From the NCBI GenBank assembly GCA_947447985.1, contig CANFLX010000003.1, positions 58,483 to 122,482 of the forward strand: 64,000 nucleotides of DNA. The letters run 5' to 3'. The translations under genes were made by a program, and so were the position numbers. Below the pieces are notes generated by a model. It did not search any database and had not been told where the DNA came from. It saw only the letters and a program-made list of their open reading frames with translations. How positions within the stretch are numbered: position 1 is the first letter of the stretch; every line of letters starts with the position of its first letter. This DNA comes from Comamonadaceae bacterium. GTDB lineage: Bacteria; Pseudomonadota; Gammaproteobacteria; Burkholderiales; Burkholderiaceae_C. Shown here piece by piece: positions 44,147-51,808 of the stretch.

Positions 44147-45590
44147 GCCTGTGAGTCTATTTCAGCCCTCCCCATCCCCTGCGTCCTCTGGCGCACTTGC
44201 CCCGCCCGTGGACGTGGTCATCATGGCGGCCGGCAAGGGCACGCGCATGAAAAGCCGCCTGCCCAAAGTGCTGCAGCGCCTGGCCCACAAGCCACTGGTT
44301 TTGCATCTGCTTGCCACCGCGCAGCAGCTGCAGGCCCGCTCGGCGGTGGTGATTACCGGCCACGGCGCTGATGCGGTGGAGGCCGCACTGGCAGGCCAAG
44401 GCGGTGCCTTGCAACTTGAATTTGTGCGCCAGGAGCCCCAGCTCGGCACCGGCCACGCGGTGCAACAAGCGGTGCCGGTGCTGGCGGACGACGGCGTGGT
44501 GGTGGTGCTCTCGGGCGACGTGCCCTTGACCCAAGCTTCGACCTTGCAAGCATTGATCGAGGTGTGTGCGGGCAAGCACCTGGCATTGCTCACCATTGAT
44601 TTGGCCGACCCCACTGGCTACGGCCGCGTGGTGCGCGCAGGCGACGCGGTGCAAGCCATCGTGGAGCACAAAGACGCCAGTGCCGAGCAGCGCGCCATCA
44701 CCGAAATCTACAGCGGCATCATGGCCGTGCCCGCCGTATTACTCAAAGCCTGGTTGGCGCGTTTGGACAACCGCAACGCCCAAGGCGAGTATTACCTGAC
44801 CGATATTGTGAAATTTGCCGTGCAAGATGGCGTCACGGTGCTGGCCCAAAAAACCACCGACGCCGTGCAGGTCGCGGGCATCAACAGCCCGCTGCAACTC
44901 GCAGAGCTGGAGCGCAGTTACCAGCACCGCCAGGCGCTGGCGCTGATGGAGGCAGGCGTGCGTCTGGCCGACCCTGCGCGGTTGGATATTCGTGGCCACC
45001 TGGTGTGCGGCACCGACGTGGACATTGACGTGAACTGCGTGTTTGAGGGTGATGTGTCGCTGGGGGACGGCGTGACCATAGGCGCCCACTGCGTGATTGC
45101 CAACTGCAGCATTGCAGCCGGTGCGGTGATCCATCCCTTCACCCACATCGACGGCGGTGCCCAGGGCGTCACGGTGGGCGAGGGCGCCTTGGTCGGGCCC
45201 TTTGCCCGTCTGCGCCCCGGCGCGCAGTTGGGTGCGAACGTGCACATCGGCAACTTTGTGGAAGTCAAAAATTCCACCCTGGCCGAAGGCGCCAAGGCCA
45301 ACCACCTGGCCTACTTGGGCGACGCCACGGTGGGCGCGCGGGTCAACTATGGCGCGGGCAGCATCACCGCCAATTACGACGGCGCCAACAAGCACCGCAC
45401 GGTGATCGAGGCCGATGTGCATGTGGGCAGCAACTGCGTGCTGGTCGCGCCCGTCACGCTGGGTGAGGGCGCCACCGTAGGCGGCGGCTCGACCATTACC
45501 AAAGATGTACCCGCGGGTGCGCTGGGCGTGGCCCGTGGCAAGCAAGTGACCCTGGCGAACTGGGTAAGGCCTGTCAAGACCCAAAAATAA
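44145..45590 (+). CDS. glmU: Bifunctional UDP-GlcNAc pyrophosphorylase / GlcN-1-P acetyltransferase
   Basis: A 481-residue enzyme that acetylates glucosamine-1-phosphate and couples it to UTP, giving UDP-GlcNAc. The N-terminal GT-A-like domain has VVIMAAGKGTRMKSRLPKVL (24-43), and LSGDVPLT carrying a metal Asp. The C-terminal left-handed beta-helix shows hexapeptide repeats, with GAKANHLAYLGDATVGARVN and GSNCVLVAPVTLG. The family norm is 456 residues; a Pro/Ser-rich N-terminal leader of about 22 residues precedes the first strand, so a later start is possible. With glmS close downstream it forms a local amino-sugar unit, separated by an Lrp-type gene. Confidence 0.95.
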   Translation: MPVSLFQPSPSPASSGALAPPVDVVIMAAGKGTRMKSRLPKVLQRLAHKPLVLHLLATAQQLQARSAVVITGHGADAVEAALAGQGGALQLEFVRQEPQLGTGHAVQQAVPVLADDGVVVVLSGDVPLTQASTLQALIEVCAGKHLALLTIDLADPTGYGRVVRAGDAVQAIVEHKDASAEQRAITEIYSGIMAVPAVLLKAWLARLDNRNAQGEYYLTDIVKFAVQDGVTVLAQKTTDAVQVAGINSPLQLAELERSYQHRQALALMEAGVRLADPARLDIRGHLVCGTDVDIDVNCVFEGDVSLGDGVTIGAHCVIANCSIAAGAVIHPFTHIDGGAQGVTVGEGALVGPFARLRPGAQLGANVHIGNFVEVKNSTLAEGAKANHLAYLGDATVGARVNYGAGSITANYDGANKHRTVIEADVHVGSNCVLVAPVTLGEGATVGGGSTITKDVPAGALGVARGKQVTLANWVRPVKTQK

Positions 45591-45607
45591 AGAGAAGCGC
45601 TTGTACT

Positions 45608-45635
45608 GCTGGGCGCTCAGCCCGCGGCGCCCAGC
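45608..45635 (-). terminator. Inverted repeat at the end of the Lrp-type gene
   Basis: Perfect nine-base arms GCTGGGCGC (45608-45616) and GCGCCCAGC (45627-45635); the loop holds the TGA of the Lrp-type gene. Read on the reverse strand, a T-rich stretch (CTTTATTTTTGG) follows after about 16 bases. It could terminate the Lrp transcript or the opposing glmU transcript weakly. Confidence 0.4.
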
Positions 45636-46108
45636 GGCCAGGTGGCGCTGAACTTGGCGCGCTTGGTGGCAAAAAATGCCTTCACATTGCGCACATTGGC
45701 GTCCTGCGTCAGCAAGCGGGCGGTGGTGGCCAGGTAGTCGGGCATGTCACGCGCCTGAATGACGAGCACAAAATCCGGCCCCGGCGACACACGCCAGCAT
45801 TGCTGGACAGCCACGTCTGCCACGGCGCGCGCTTCAAAGGCATCAAGGTGCTCTGCCCCCTGGCGGTCCAGCGTGACTTCAACCAAGGCGCTCAGTCCAT
45901 GGCCTTGCAGGGCGGCGATGCGGTCGGCACTGAGCACTGCGACCTGGCGCTCTATCCAGCCCTCCTCCTGCAAGCGCTTGACGCGGCGCAGGCAGGTCGG
46001 TGGCGTGAGGTGCATCAGCTCAGCCAAAGCCAGATTGCTGCGCGAGGCATCGTGTTGCAAAGCGTCCAGCAGCTTGAGATCTATCGAGTCAAGATAATTT
46101 TGTTCCAT
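45617..46108 (-). CDS. Lrp/AsnC-family transcriptional regulator
   Basis: A 163-residue regulator. The N-terminal helix-turn-helix (about residues 5-60) includes LDSIDLKLLDALQHDASRSN and LTPPTCLRRVKRLQEEGW. The C-terminal RAM/AsnC effector domain has WRVSPGPDFVLVIQARDMPDY with the ligand-side Gly region. It is divergent from glmS with 136 A/T-rich bases between, which hold two palindromes described separately. The start codon has no clear ribosome site; the palindrome covers that position. Amino acids are the usual ligands of the family. Whether glmS is a target is inference. Confidence 0.9.
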   Translation of the reverse strand: MEQNYLDSIDLKLLDALQHDASRSNLALAELMHLTPPTCLRRVKRLQEEGWIERQVAVLSADRIAALQGHGLSALVEVTLDRQGAEHLDAFEARAVADVAVQQCWRVSPGPDFVLVIQARDMPDYLATTARLLTQDANVRNVKAFFATKRAKFSATWPLGAAG

Positions 46109-46113
46109 AAAAT

Positions 46114-46127
46114 AATCATAAATGATT
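46114..46127. promoter_or_regulatory. Candidate Lrp-type operator, proximal
   Basis: Perfect palindrome AATCAT-AA-ATGATT, beginning six bases before the ATG of the Lrp-type gene. A/T-rich partly symmetric sites are typical for Lrp/AsnC regulators; autoregulation is the natural reading, and glmS is the other flanking gene. Confidence 0.5.
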
Positions 46128-46152
46128 CATAATTTCATTGTATTGATTTGAC

Positions 46153-46165
46153 GCAATATTATTGC
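46153..46165. promoter_or_regulatory. Candidate operator, distal (GCAATA-T-TATTGC)
   Basis: A perfect 13-base palindrome in the same intergenic region, 26 bases (about 2.5 turns) further from the Lrp-type gene and 80 bases before glmS. It follows directly on a TTGACG element (46148-46153) that could be a -35 box for glmS, so binding there could act on glmS expression. Confidence 0.45.
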
Positions 46166-46244
46166 AATGGCAAAAATATTTCGTTCATTTATTTCTTGAG
46201 ACTGTGCCTACACTGCGCGGCATCAACCCCTGTGGAGGCTCTTT

Positions 46245-48116
46245 ATGTGTGGCATCGTCGGCGCCGTTTCTACCCGCAACATCGTTCCCATCCTGGTGCA
46301 GGGCCTTCAGCGCCTGGAATACCGCGGGTATGACTCCTGCGGCGTTGCGGTGCATGCCGCCAGCCTGGGCCAGCCCCAAGGCGGCTTGCGCCGCGCGCGC
46401 AGCACGGACCGTGTCTCAGAATTGATGGCACAGGTGCAGACCGACCATATCGAAGGCGGCACGGGTATCGCCCACACCCGCTGGGCCACCCATGGCGCCC
46501 CTGCGGTGCGCAATGCCCATCCCCACTTCAGCCACGGGCCGCACGCCAGCGACACCGACAGCGCCCCCCGCGTGGGCCTGGTGCACAACGGCATCATTGA
46601 AAACCACGATGCCCTGCGCGCCGCCTTGCAGGCCAAAGGCTATGTGTTTGTGAGCCAGACCGACACCGAAGTCATTGCCCACCTGGTGGACAGCCTGTAC
46701 CAGGGCGATTTGTTTGACGCCGTCAAAGCCGCACTCGACCAATTACAGGGGGCCTACGCGGTGGCCGTGTTCCACAAAGACGAGCCGCACCGGGTGGTGG
46801 GCGCGCGCGCGGGCTCGCCGCTCATTCTGGGTGTGGGCAAAGACCACAGCGAAACCTTTCTGGCCAGCGACGCCATGGCCCTGGCCGGTGTGACCGATCA
46901 GATCGTCTACCTTGAAGAGGGCGACGCGGTGGACATTCAGCTCGGCAAATACTGGATTGAAGACCGCGACCGCCGCGCAGTGACCCGCACCGTGCAAACC
47001 GTGCAAGCGCACAGTGGTGCGGCCGAACTGGGCCCCTACCGCCACTACATGCAAAAAGAGATCTTTGAGCAGCCGCGTGCCATTGCCGACACGCTCGAAG
47101 GCATAGCCGGCATCACGCCCGAGCTGTTTGGCGACGGCGCCTACAGCGTCTTCAAAGCCATAGACCGGGTGTTGATCTTGGCCTGCGGCACCAGCTACTA
47201 CAGCGGCTGCGTGGCCAAGTACTGGATCGAGGCCATTGCCCACATCCCCTGCCAGGTCGAGATTGCCAGCGAATACCGCTACCGCGACTCGGTGCCCGAC
47301 CCGCGCACGCTGGTGGTCACCCTGAGCCAGTCAGGTGAGACGGCCGACACCTTGGCGGCCCTGCGCCACGCCCAAAGCCTGGGCATGCACCACACGCTCA
47401 CGATTTGCAATGTAGGCACGTCTGCCATGGTGCGCGAATGCAGATTAGCCTATGTGACCCGCGCAGGCACCGAGATTGGTGTGGCGTCCACCAAGGCCTT
47501 TACCACCCAACTGGCCGCCTTGTTTTTGCTCACGCTGGCACTCGCTCAAACCAAAGGTTTGCTCAGCGACGCGGACGAGGTCGCACACCTCAAGGCCATG
47601 CGCCACTTGCCTGCGGCTTTGCAGGCGGTGCTGGCCTTGGAGCCGCAAGTGATTGCCTGGGCGCAGGACTTTGCGTCCAAAGAAAACGCGCTCTTTTTGG
47701 GTCGGGGCACGCACTACCCGATCGCGCTGGAAGGCGCGCTCAAGCTCAAAGAAATTACCTACATCCACGCCGAGGCCTATGCCGCCGGTGAACTCAAACA
47801 CGGCCCGCTGGCGCTGGTCACCAGTGCCATGCCGGTCGTCACCGTGGCGCCCAACGACGCACTCTTGGAAAAGCTCAAAAGCAATATGCACGAGGTACGC
47901 GCGCGCGGCGGCGTGCTGTTTGTGCTGGCCGATGCCGACACCCACATCGAGAGCAGCGAAGGCATCCACGTCATCCGCATGCCCGAACACTACGGCCTGC
48001 TCTCACCGATATTGCACGTCGTGCCTTTGCAACTGCTGGCCTACCACACGGCCTGCGCGCGCGGGACGGATGTGGACAAGCCTAGGAACCTGGCGAAGTC
48101 GGTCACGGTGGAGTAG
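46245..48116 (+). CDS. glmS: Glutamine-fructose-6-phosphate aminotransferase
   Basis: A 623-residue enzyme that makes glucosamine-6-phosphate from fructose-6-phosphate and glutamine. The N-terminal glutaminase domain begins MCGIVGAVS with the nucleophilic Cys2; [10 protein letters not shown] and the THGAP and HNGIIEN segments follow. Two SIS isomerase domains follow from about residue 290, with ACGTSYYSG and [14 protein letters not shown], and the C-terminus ends in the typical [14 protein letters not shown] strong GGAGG site (46234-46238) precedes the ATG. Length is slightly above the norm of 609. It supplies GlmM/GlmU for wall and LPS precursors. Confidence 0.96.
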   Translation: MCGIVGAVSTRNIVPILVQGLQRLEYRGYDSCGVAVHAASLGQPQGGLRRARSTDRVSELMAQVQTDHIEGGTGIAHTRWATHGAPAVRNAHPHFSHGPHASDTDSAPRVGLVHNGIIENHDALRAALQAKGYVFVSQTDTEVIAHLVDSLYQGDLFDAVKAALDQLQGAYAVAVFHKDEPHRVVGARAGSPLILGVGKDHSETFLASDAMALAGVTDQIVYLEEGDAVDIQLGKYWIEDRDRRAVTRTVQTVQAHSGAAELGPYRHYMQKEIFEQPRAIADTLEGIAGITPELFGDGAYSVFKAIDRVLILACGTSYYSGCVAKYWIEAIAHIPCQVEIASEYRYRDSVPDPRTLVVTLSQSGETADTLAALRHAQSLGMHHTLTICNVGTSAMVRECRLAYVTRAGTEIGVASTKAFTTQLAALFLLTLALAQTKGLLSDADEVAHLKAMRHLPAALQAVLALEPQVIAWAQDFASKENALFLGRGTHYPIALEGALKLKEITYIHAEAYAAGELKHGPLALVTSAMPVVTVAPNDALLEKLKSNMHEVRARGGVLFVLADADTHIESSEGIHVIRMPEHYGLLSPILHVVPLQLLAYHTACARGTDVDKPRNLAKSVTVE

Positions 48117-48124
48117 TTTCGCTT

Positions 48125-48946
48125 TCAGCGCGAGGGGGTTGCTGGCGCCAGCATCCACTCATGTGCTGGGTCGTTTTTGAACACCCAAAAGCGGTTCGGG
48201 CCCGCCATCACGTTCAGGTAATACGAGTCGTAGCCGTGGGGCGCTACCACCGGGTGGTAGCCGCGCGGCACCATGACCACGTCGTGGTTTTCGACGGCGC
48301 AGGCCTCGTCGATGCTGCGGTCGTCGGTGTAGATGCGCTGAAAGGCAAAGCCCTGGGGCGGGTTCAGTCGGTGGTAATAGGTTTCTTCCAGCTGCGTTTC
48401 TACAGGCGGTTGCTCGACATCGTGTTTGTGCGGCGGGTAGCTGCTGGAGTGGCTGGCGGGCGTCATCACCTCCACCACCAACAGATGGGCCGCAGTGGGG
48501 TCATCGTGCGGCAGGATGTCGCACACATAGCGGGTGTTGGTGCCCTTGCCACGCACGGTGCGGCGCATGGTGGCGGGGTCTAAGACCTTGACCCCACGCG
48601 CCTGGGTGTCGGTGGGTGCGGTGCACAGCGCCACTTCAGCAGCGCGCAGCGCCTGCACGGTCACCGATTTGCCCGCGGGGACATAGACCGCAGCGGGCGA
48701 CTGCGCGTCAAACACGCTGTCGCGTGTGCCTAGCCCCGCATAGACCACACCATCCACCGTCACGTCCACGCTGCCGGTGAGCACCACCAGGCAGAGCTCA
48801 CGCGCACCGGTGGTAACGGTTTCGCTGTGTCCGGCGTCGAGCCGTATGGCGCGAAAGCCCACGTGCGTCCAACCGGCGCGCTCGGGGGTGACATCCACAA
48901 TCTCACGCCCGGTGGGCGCTGCTTTGGCTAAAAGGGGGCTGACCAT
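48125..48946 (-). CDS. iolB: 5-deoxy-glucuronate isomerase
   Basis: A 273-residue cupin protein of the IolB family that converts 5-deoxy-D-glucuronate to 5-dehydro-2-deoxy-D-gluconate in myo-inositol breakdown. Typical segments are THVGFRAIRLDAGHSE, the metal-site stretch HSSSYPPHKHD, VETQLEETYYHRLNPPQGFA and YHPVVAPHGYDSYYLN. It is last in the reverse iol operon, nine bases from glmS end to end, and 17 bases after iolE. Confidence 0.93.
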   Translation of the reverse strand: MVSPLLAKAAPTGREIVDVTPERAGWTHVGFRAIRLDAGHSETVTTGARELCLVVLTGSVDVTVDGVVYAGLGTRDSVFDAQSPAAVYVPAGKSVTVQALRAAEVALCTAPTDTQARGVKVLDPATMRRTVRGKGTNTRYVCDILPHDDPTAAHLLVVEVMTPASHSSSYPPHKHDVEQPPVETQLEETYYHRLNPPQGFAFQRIYTDDRSIDEACAVENHDVVMVPRGYHPVVAPHGYDSYYLNVMAGPNRFWVFKNDPAHEWMLAPATPSR

Positions 48947-48963
48947 GGTGGCTCCTTGCGCGT

Positions 48964-49890
48964 TCAGGCCAGGCTGCGAACCAGGCCGCTCAGGGTCTCA
49001 AAGCCCTTCTTGGCGTACTGGTAGCTCGGGGCGACTGCGGGGTCTTGCTCGGCCTCCACCACCAACCAACCCTCATAGCCCGCATCGCGCAGGACCTTGA
49101 GCGCTTGGGCATAGTCAATGCTGCCGTCCCCGGGGACTGTGAAGGTGCCGTTGATAACGCCGTTCAAAAAGCTCCAGCCTTCGTTGCGGGCCTGCGCAAT
49201 AACGGGGGTGCGCACGTCTTTGCAGTGCACATGGACCACGCGTTGCACATGCTTTTTCAGCAGCGCCACGGGGTCGCTCGCCCCACCAAAATAGGCGTGA
49301 CCGGTGTCAAACAGCAAAAACACTTTGGTGGGGTCGGTCAGCGCCATCAGGTGGTCGACGTCGGAGGGAGACTCCACATACGCACCCATGTGGTGGTGGT
49401 AGGCCAGGCGGATGCCATAGGTCGTGAGCAGGTGCTCGCCAAAGGCATTGAGCCGCTGGGCATAGGCCTGCCACAGGGCTTCGGACTGAAACTGGGGGCG
49501 CTTGTTCACTGGCGTGTCGATTTGGCCCTGCACCGTGCCTGCGCATTCGCCGTAGACCACCACATTCACGCCGTTGTATTGCAGCTTGCGCAGGTGCTCT
49601 TGGCACCGTGTGATCTCGGCTGCGACCGCATCCGCGTTGCTTTGGCCGGGCGCCACTTCGGCCAAAAAGCCCGAATACCAACCCGACACGCAGGCCAGGC
49701 CGAACTCGTCGAGCTTGGCCTTGAGGCCCGGGCCGTCTTTGGGGAACTTGTTGCCCAGCTCAAAGCCTTCGTAGCCAATTTCTTTGCCTTCGCGCAAAGC
49801 GGTTTCCAAGGGCGTTTCGCCACCCAGCGAGGGCAGGTCGTCGTTCATCCAGGACAGGGGGTTGATACCAATACGGACATTCCAGGTCAT
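48964..49890 (-). CDS. iolE: myo-inosose-2 dehydratase
   Basis: A 308-residue TIM-barrel protein (xylose-isomerase-like) that dehydrates 2-keto-myo-inositol to 3D-3,5/4-trihydroxycyclohexane-1,2-dione. It starts RIGINPLSWMNDDLPSLGGE, a family signature, and has YHHHMGAYVESPSDVDHLM with metal-binding His and Glu, LLFDTGHAYFGG and GSIDYAQALKVLRDAGYEGW. It lies between iolD and iolB in the reverse operon. All expected metal ligands appear present. Confidence 0.94.
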   Translation of the reverse strand: MTWNVRIGINPLSWMNDDLPSLGGETPLETALREGKEIGYEGFELGNKFPKDGPGLKAKLDEFGLACVSGWYSGFLAEVAPGQSNADAVAAEITRCQEHLRKLQYNGVNVVVYGECAGTVQGQIDTPVNKRPQFQSEALWQAYAQRLNAFGEHLLTTYGIRLAYHHHMGAYVESPSDVDHLMALTDPTKVFLLFDTGHAYFGGASDPVALLKKHVQRVVHVHCKDVRTPVIAQARNEGWSFLNGVINGTFTVPGDGSIDYAQALKVLRDAGYEGWLVVEAEQDPAVAPSYQYAKKGFETLSGLVRSLA

Positions 49891-49915
49891 AGCGAGGTTT
49901 CTTTCAGTTCAAAGT

Positions 49916-51787
49916 TCAAACACGTTGGTCTTGCTTGCCACGCACATAGTCGGCGTGGGCGGCGCGCACTTCGGCACGCTCGGATGTTTCGGGGATGGCC
50001 ACTTCCCACCAGCAGCCGCCCTCGGTGGTGCGGGTGTGGGTGGTGTCAATCACCAGCACCTGGCTGCGCTGGGCAGCGCGGGCTTTCACCATCGCAGCCT
50101 TGAGTTCTGCCACGTTGGCCACGTGCACCGCATCGGCACCCATGCTGCGTGCGTGCAGGGCGAAATCAATCGTGCTGGCCTCGCCGCCCTCGGGCACACA
50201 GTCGTCCAGCAGGTTGTTAAACGCGGGGGTGCCGCAGGCCGTTTGCAGGCGCTGAATGCAGCCATAGCCCCGGTTGTCCAGCACCACCACAATGATTTTT
50301 TTGCCCAGCAGCACCGAGGTCGCCAGCTCGGAATTCATCATCATGTAAGAGCCATCGCCCACCAGCACAATCACCTCTTGCTGCGGGCGCGCCATCTTCA
50401 CGCCCAAGGCACCGGCAATCTCATAGCCCATGCAGGAGTAGCCATATTCCATGTGGTAGTTGCCCGGTCGTGACGCACGCCACAGCTTGTGCAACTCGGC
50501 GGGCAGCGTGCCTGCGGCACACACGGCCACATCGTGCACGCCGCTGTCGCCACCGGCGTCGTTGAGCGAGTCGCGCACCGCGCCAATCACTTCGCCGTCG
50601 TAGGGCAGCACGCCGGGCTGCAGGGCCGCGGTGGTGATCGCCGTGACCCGCGCGTTCCACTGCGCGGCTTGCTCTTTGGCGCGCAGGGTCCAGTCTGTGT
50701 GTGCCGCCCAGGGGCCGAGCGCGGCACTGAGCGCCTCCAGCCCGACGCGGGCGTCTGCCACCAAAGCCGCACCGCGCCATTTGCTGGCGTCAAAGCTTTG
50801 CACATTGAGGCTGAGCAAGGCCGCGTTGGCAAACAGCGCGTGCGAGCCAGTGGTGAAATCTTGCAAGCGTGTGCCCACGGCAAACACAAGATCGGCCTCA
50901 CGGGCCAGCACGTTGGCGTTGGGCGCGCCATCCACGCCAATGGCGCCCAAGTTGAGCGGGTGGTCCCAGGCCAAGCTGCTTTTACCGCCATGCGACTCGA
51001 CCACCGGTACGCCGTGTTGCTCGGCAAAAGTGCGCAGGGCTTCGCCCGCATGGCTGTAGAGCACGCCGCCGCCCGCCACGATCAGCGGGCGTTTGGCGCT
51101 TTGCAACAAGGCCACGGCGCGCTCCAGCTCGTGGGCGTCGGGCGCGGGCCGGCGAAAGCGGATCAGCGCGGGCTGCAGAAAGTCTTCGGGGCAATCAAAG
51201 GCATGCGTTTGCACGTCTTGCGGCAGCGCCAGGCAGACCGGCCCGCAGGCCGCGGGGTCGGTCATGATTTGGATGGCGCGGGGCAGCGCGCTCAAGATTT
51301 GCTCGGCCCGCGTGATGCGGTCAAAGTAACGCGTCACCGGACGCAGCGTGTCGTTGGCGCTCAGGTCGCCTTGCTGAAAGCTCTCGATCTGCTGCAACAC
51401 CGGGTCGGGTGCGCGCGATGCAAAGGTGTCGCCAGGCAGCAAGAGCACGGGCAGGCGGTTGACATGGGCTACCGCGGCCGCGGTGACGAGGTTGGTGGCG
51501 CCAGGGCCGATGCTGGTGCTCACTGCCATGATGCGTTGGCGCATGTGCGCCTTGCTGTAGGCGATGGCCGCATGCGCCATGCCTTGCTCGTTGTGCGCGC
51601 GGTAGGTGGGCAGCCGCTGGCGCTCGCCCCACAGGGCTTCGCCAAAACCGGCCACATTGCCGTGGCCGAAGATGGCAAACACGCCGCCGCAATAAGGCGC
51701 GATGCTGCCGTCGTGCATTTCCACTTGCAGCGCGGCCAGATGTTTGACAAGGGCTTGCGAAAGAGTGAGTCGTTGGGTGTGTGCCAT
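49916..51787 (-). CDS. iolD: 3D-(3,5/4)-trihydroxycyclohexane-1,2-dione hydrolase
   Basis: A 623-residue thiamine-diphosphate enzyme that hydrolyses the cyclic diketone to 5-deoxy-glucuronate. The N-terminal PYR domain with YRAHNEQGMAHAAIAYSKA carries the catalytic Glu, the central domain follows, and the C-terminal ThDP-binding block is GDGSYMMMNSELATS followed by DNRGYGCIQ. ATG 51787 is chosen as six residues inside the open frame; it fits the family start (HTQRLTLSQALVKHL). Expected after iolE in the pathway's reverse order on this strand. Confidence 0.94.
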   Translation of the reverse strand: MAHTQRLTLSQALVKHLAALQVEMHDGSIAPYCGGVFAIFGHGNVAGFGEALWGERQRLPTYRAHNEQGMAHAAIAYSKAHMRQRIMAVSTSIGPGATNLVTAAAVAHVNRLPVLLLPGDTFASRAPDPVLQQIESFQQGDLSANDTLRPVTRYFDRITRAEQILSALPRAIQIMTDPAACGPVCLALPQDVQTHAFDCPEDFLQPALIRFRRPAPDAHELERAVALLQSAKRPLIVAGGGVLYSHAGEALRTFAEQHGVPVVESHGGKSSLAWDHPLNLGAIGVDGAPNANVLAREADLVFAVGTRLQDFTTGSHALFANAALLSLNVQSFDASKWRGAALVADARVGLEALSAALGPWAAHTDWTLRAKEQAAQWNARVTAITTAALQPGVLPYDGEVIGAVRDSLNDAGGDSGVHDVAVCAAGTLPAELHKLWRASRPGNYHMEYGYSCMGYEIAGALGVKMARPQQEVIVLVGDGSYMMMNSELATSVLLGKKIIVVVLDNRGYGCIQRLQTACGTPAFNNLLDDCVPEGGEASTIDFALHARSMGADAVHVANVAELKAAMVKARAAQRSQVLVIDTTHTRTTEGGCWWEVAIPETSERAEVRAAHADYVRGKQDQRV

Positions 51788-51808
51788 GGTCGGTCCGTAC
51801 TGCAAGTT

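Noticed and set aside
46109..46244. A glmS ribozyme in the glmS leader
   Set aside because: This element is known from Gram-positive bacteria; the 136-base region has no matching core and is A/T-rich with simple palindromes.
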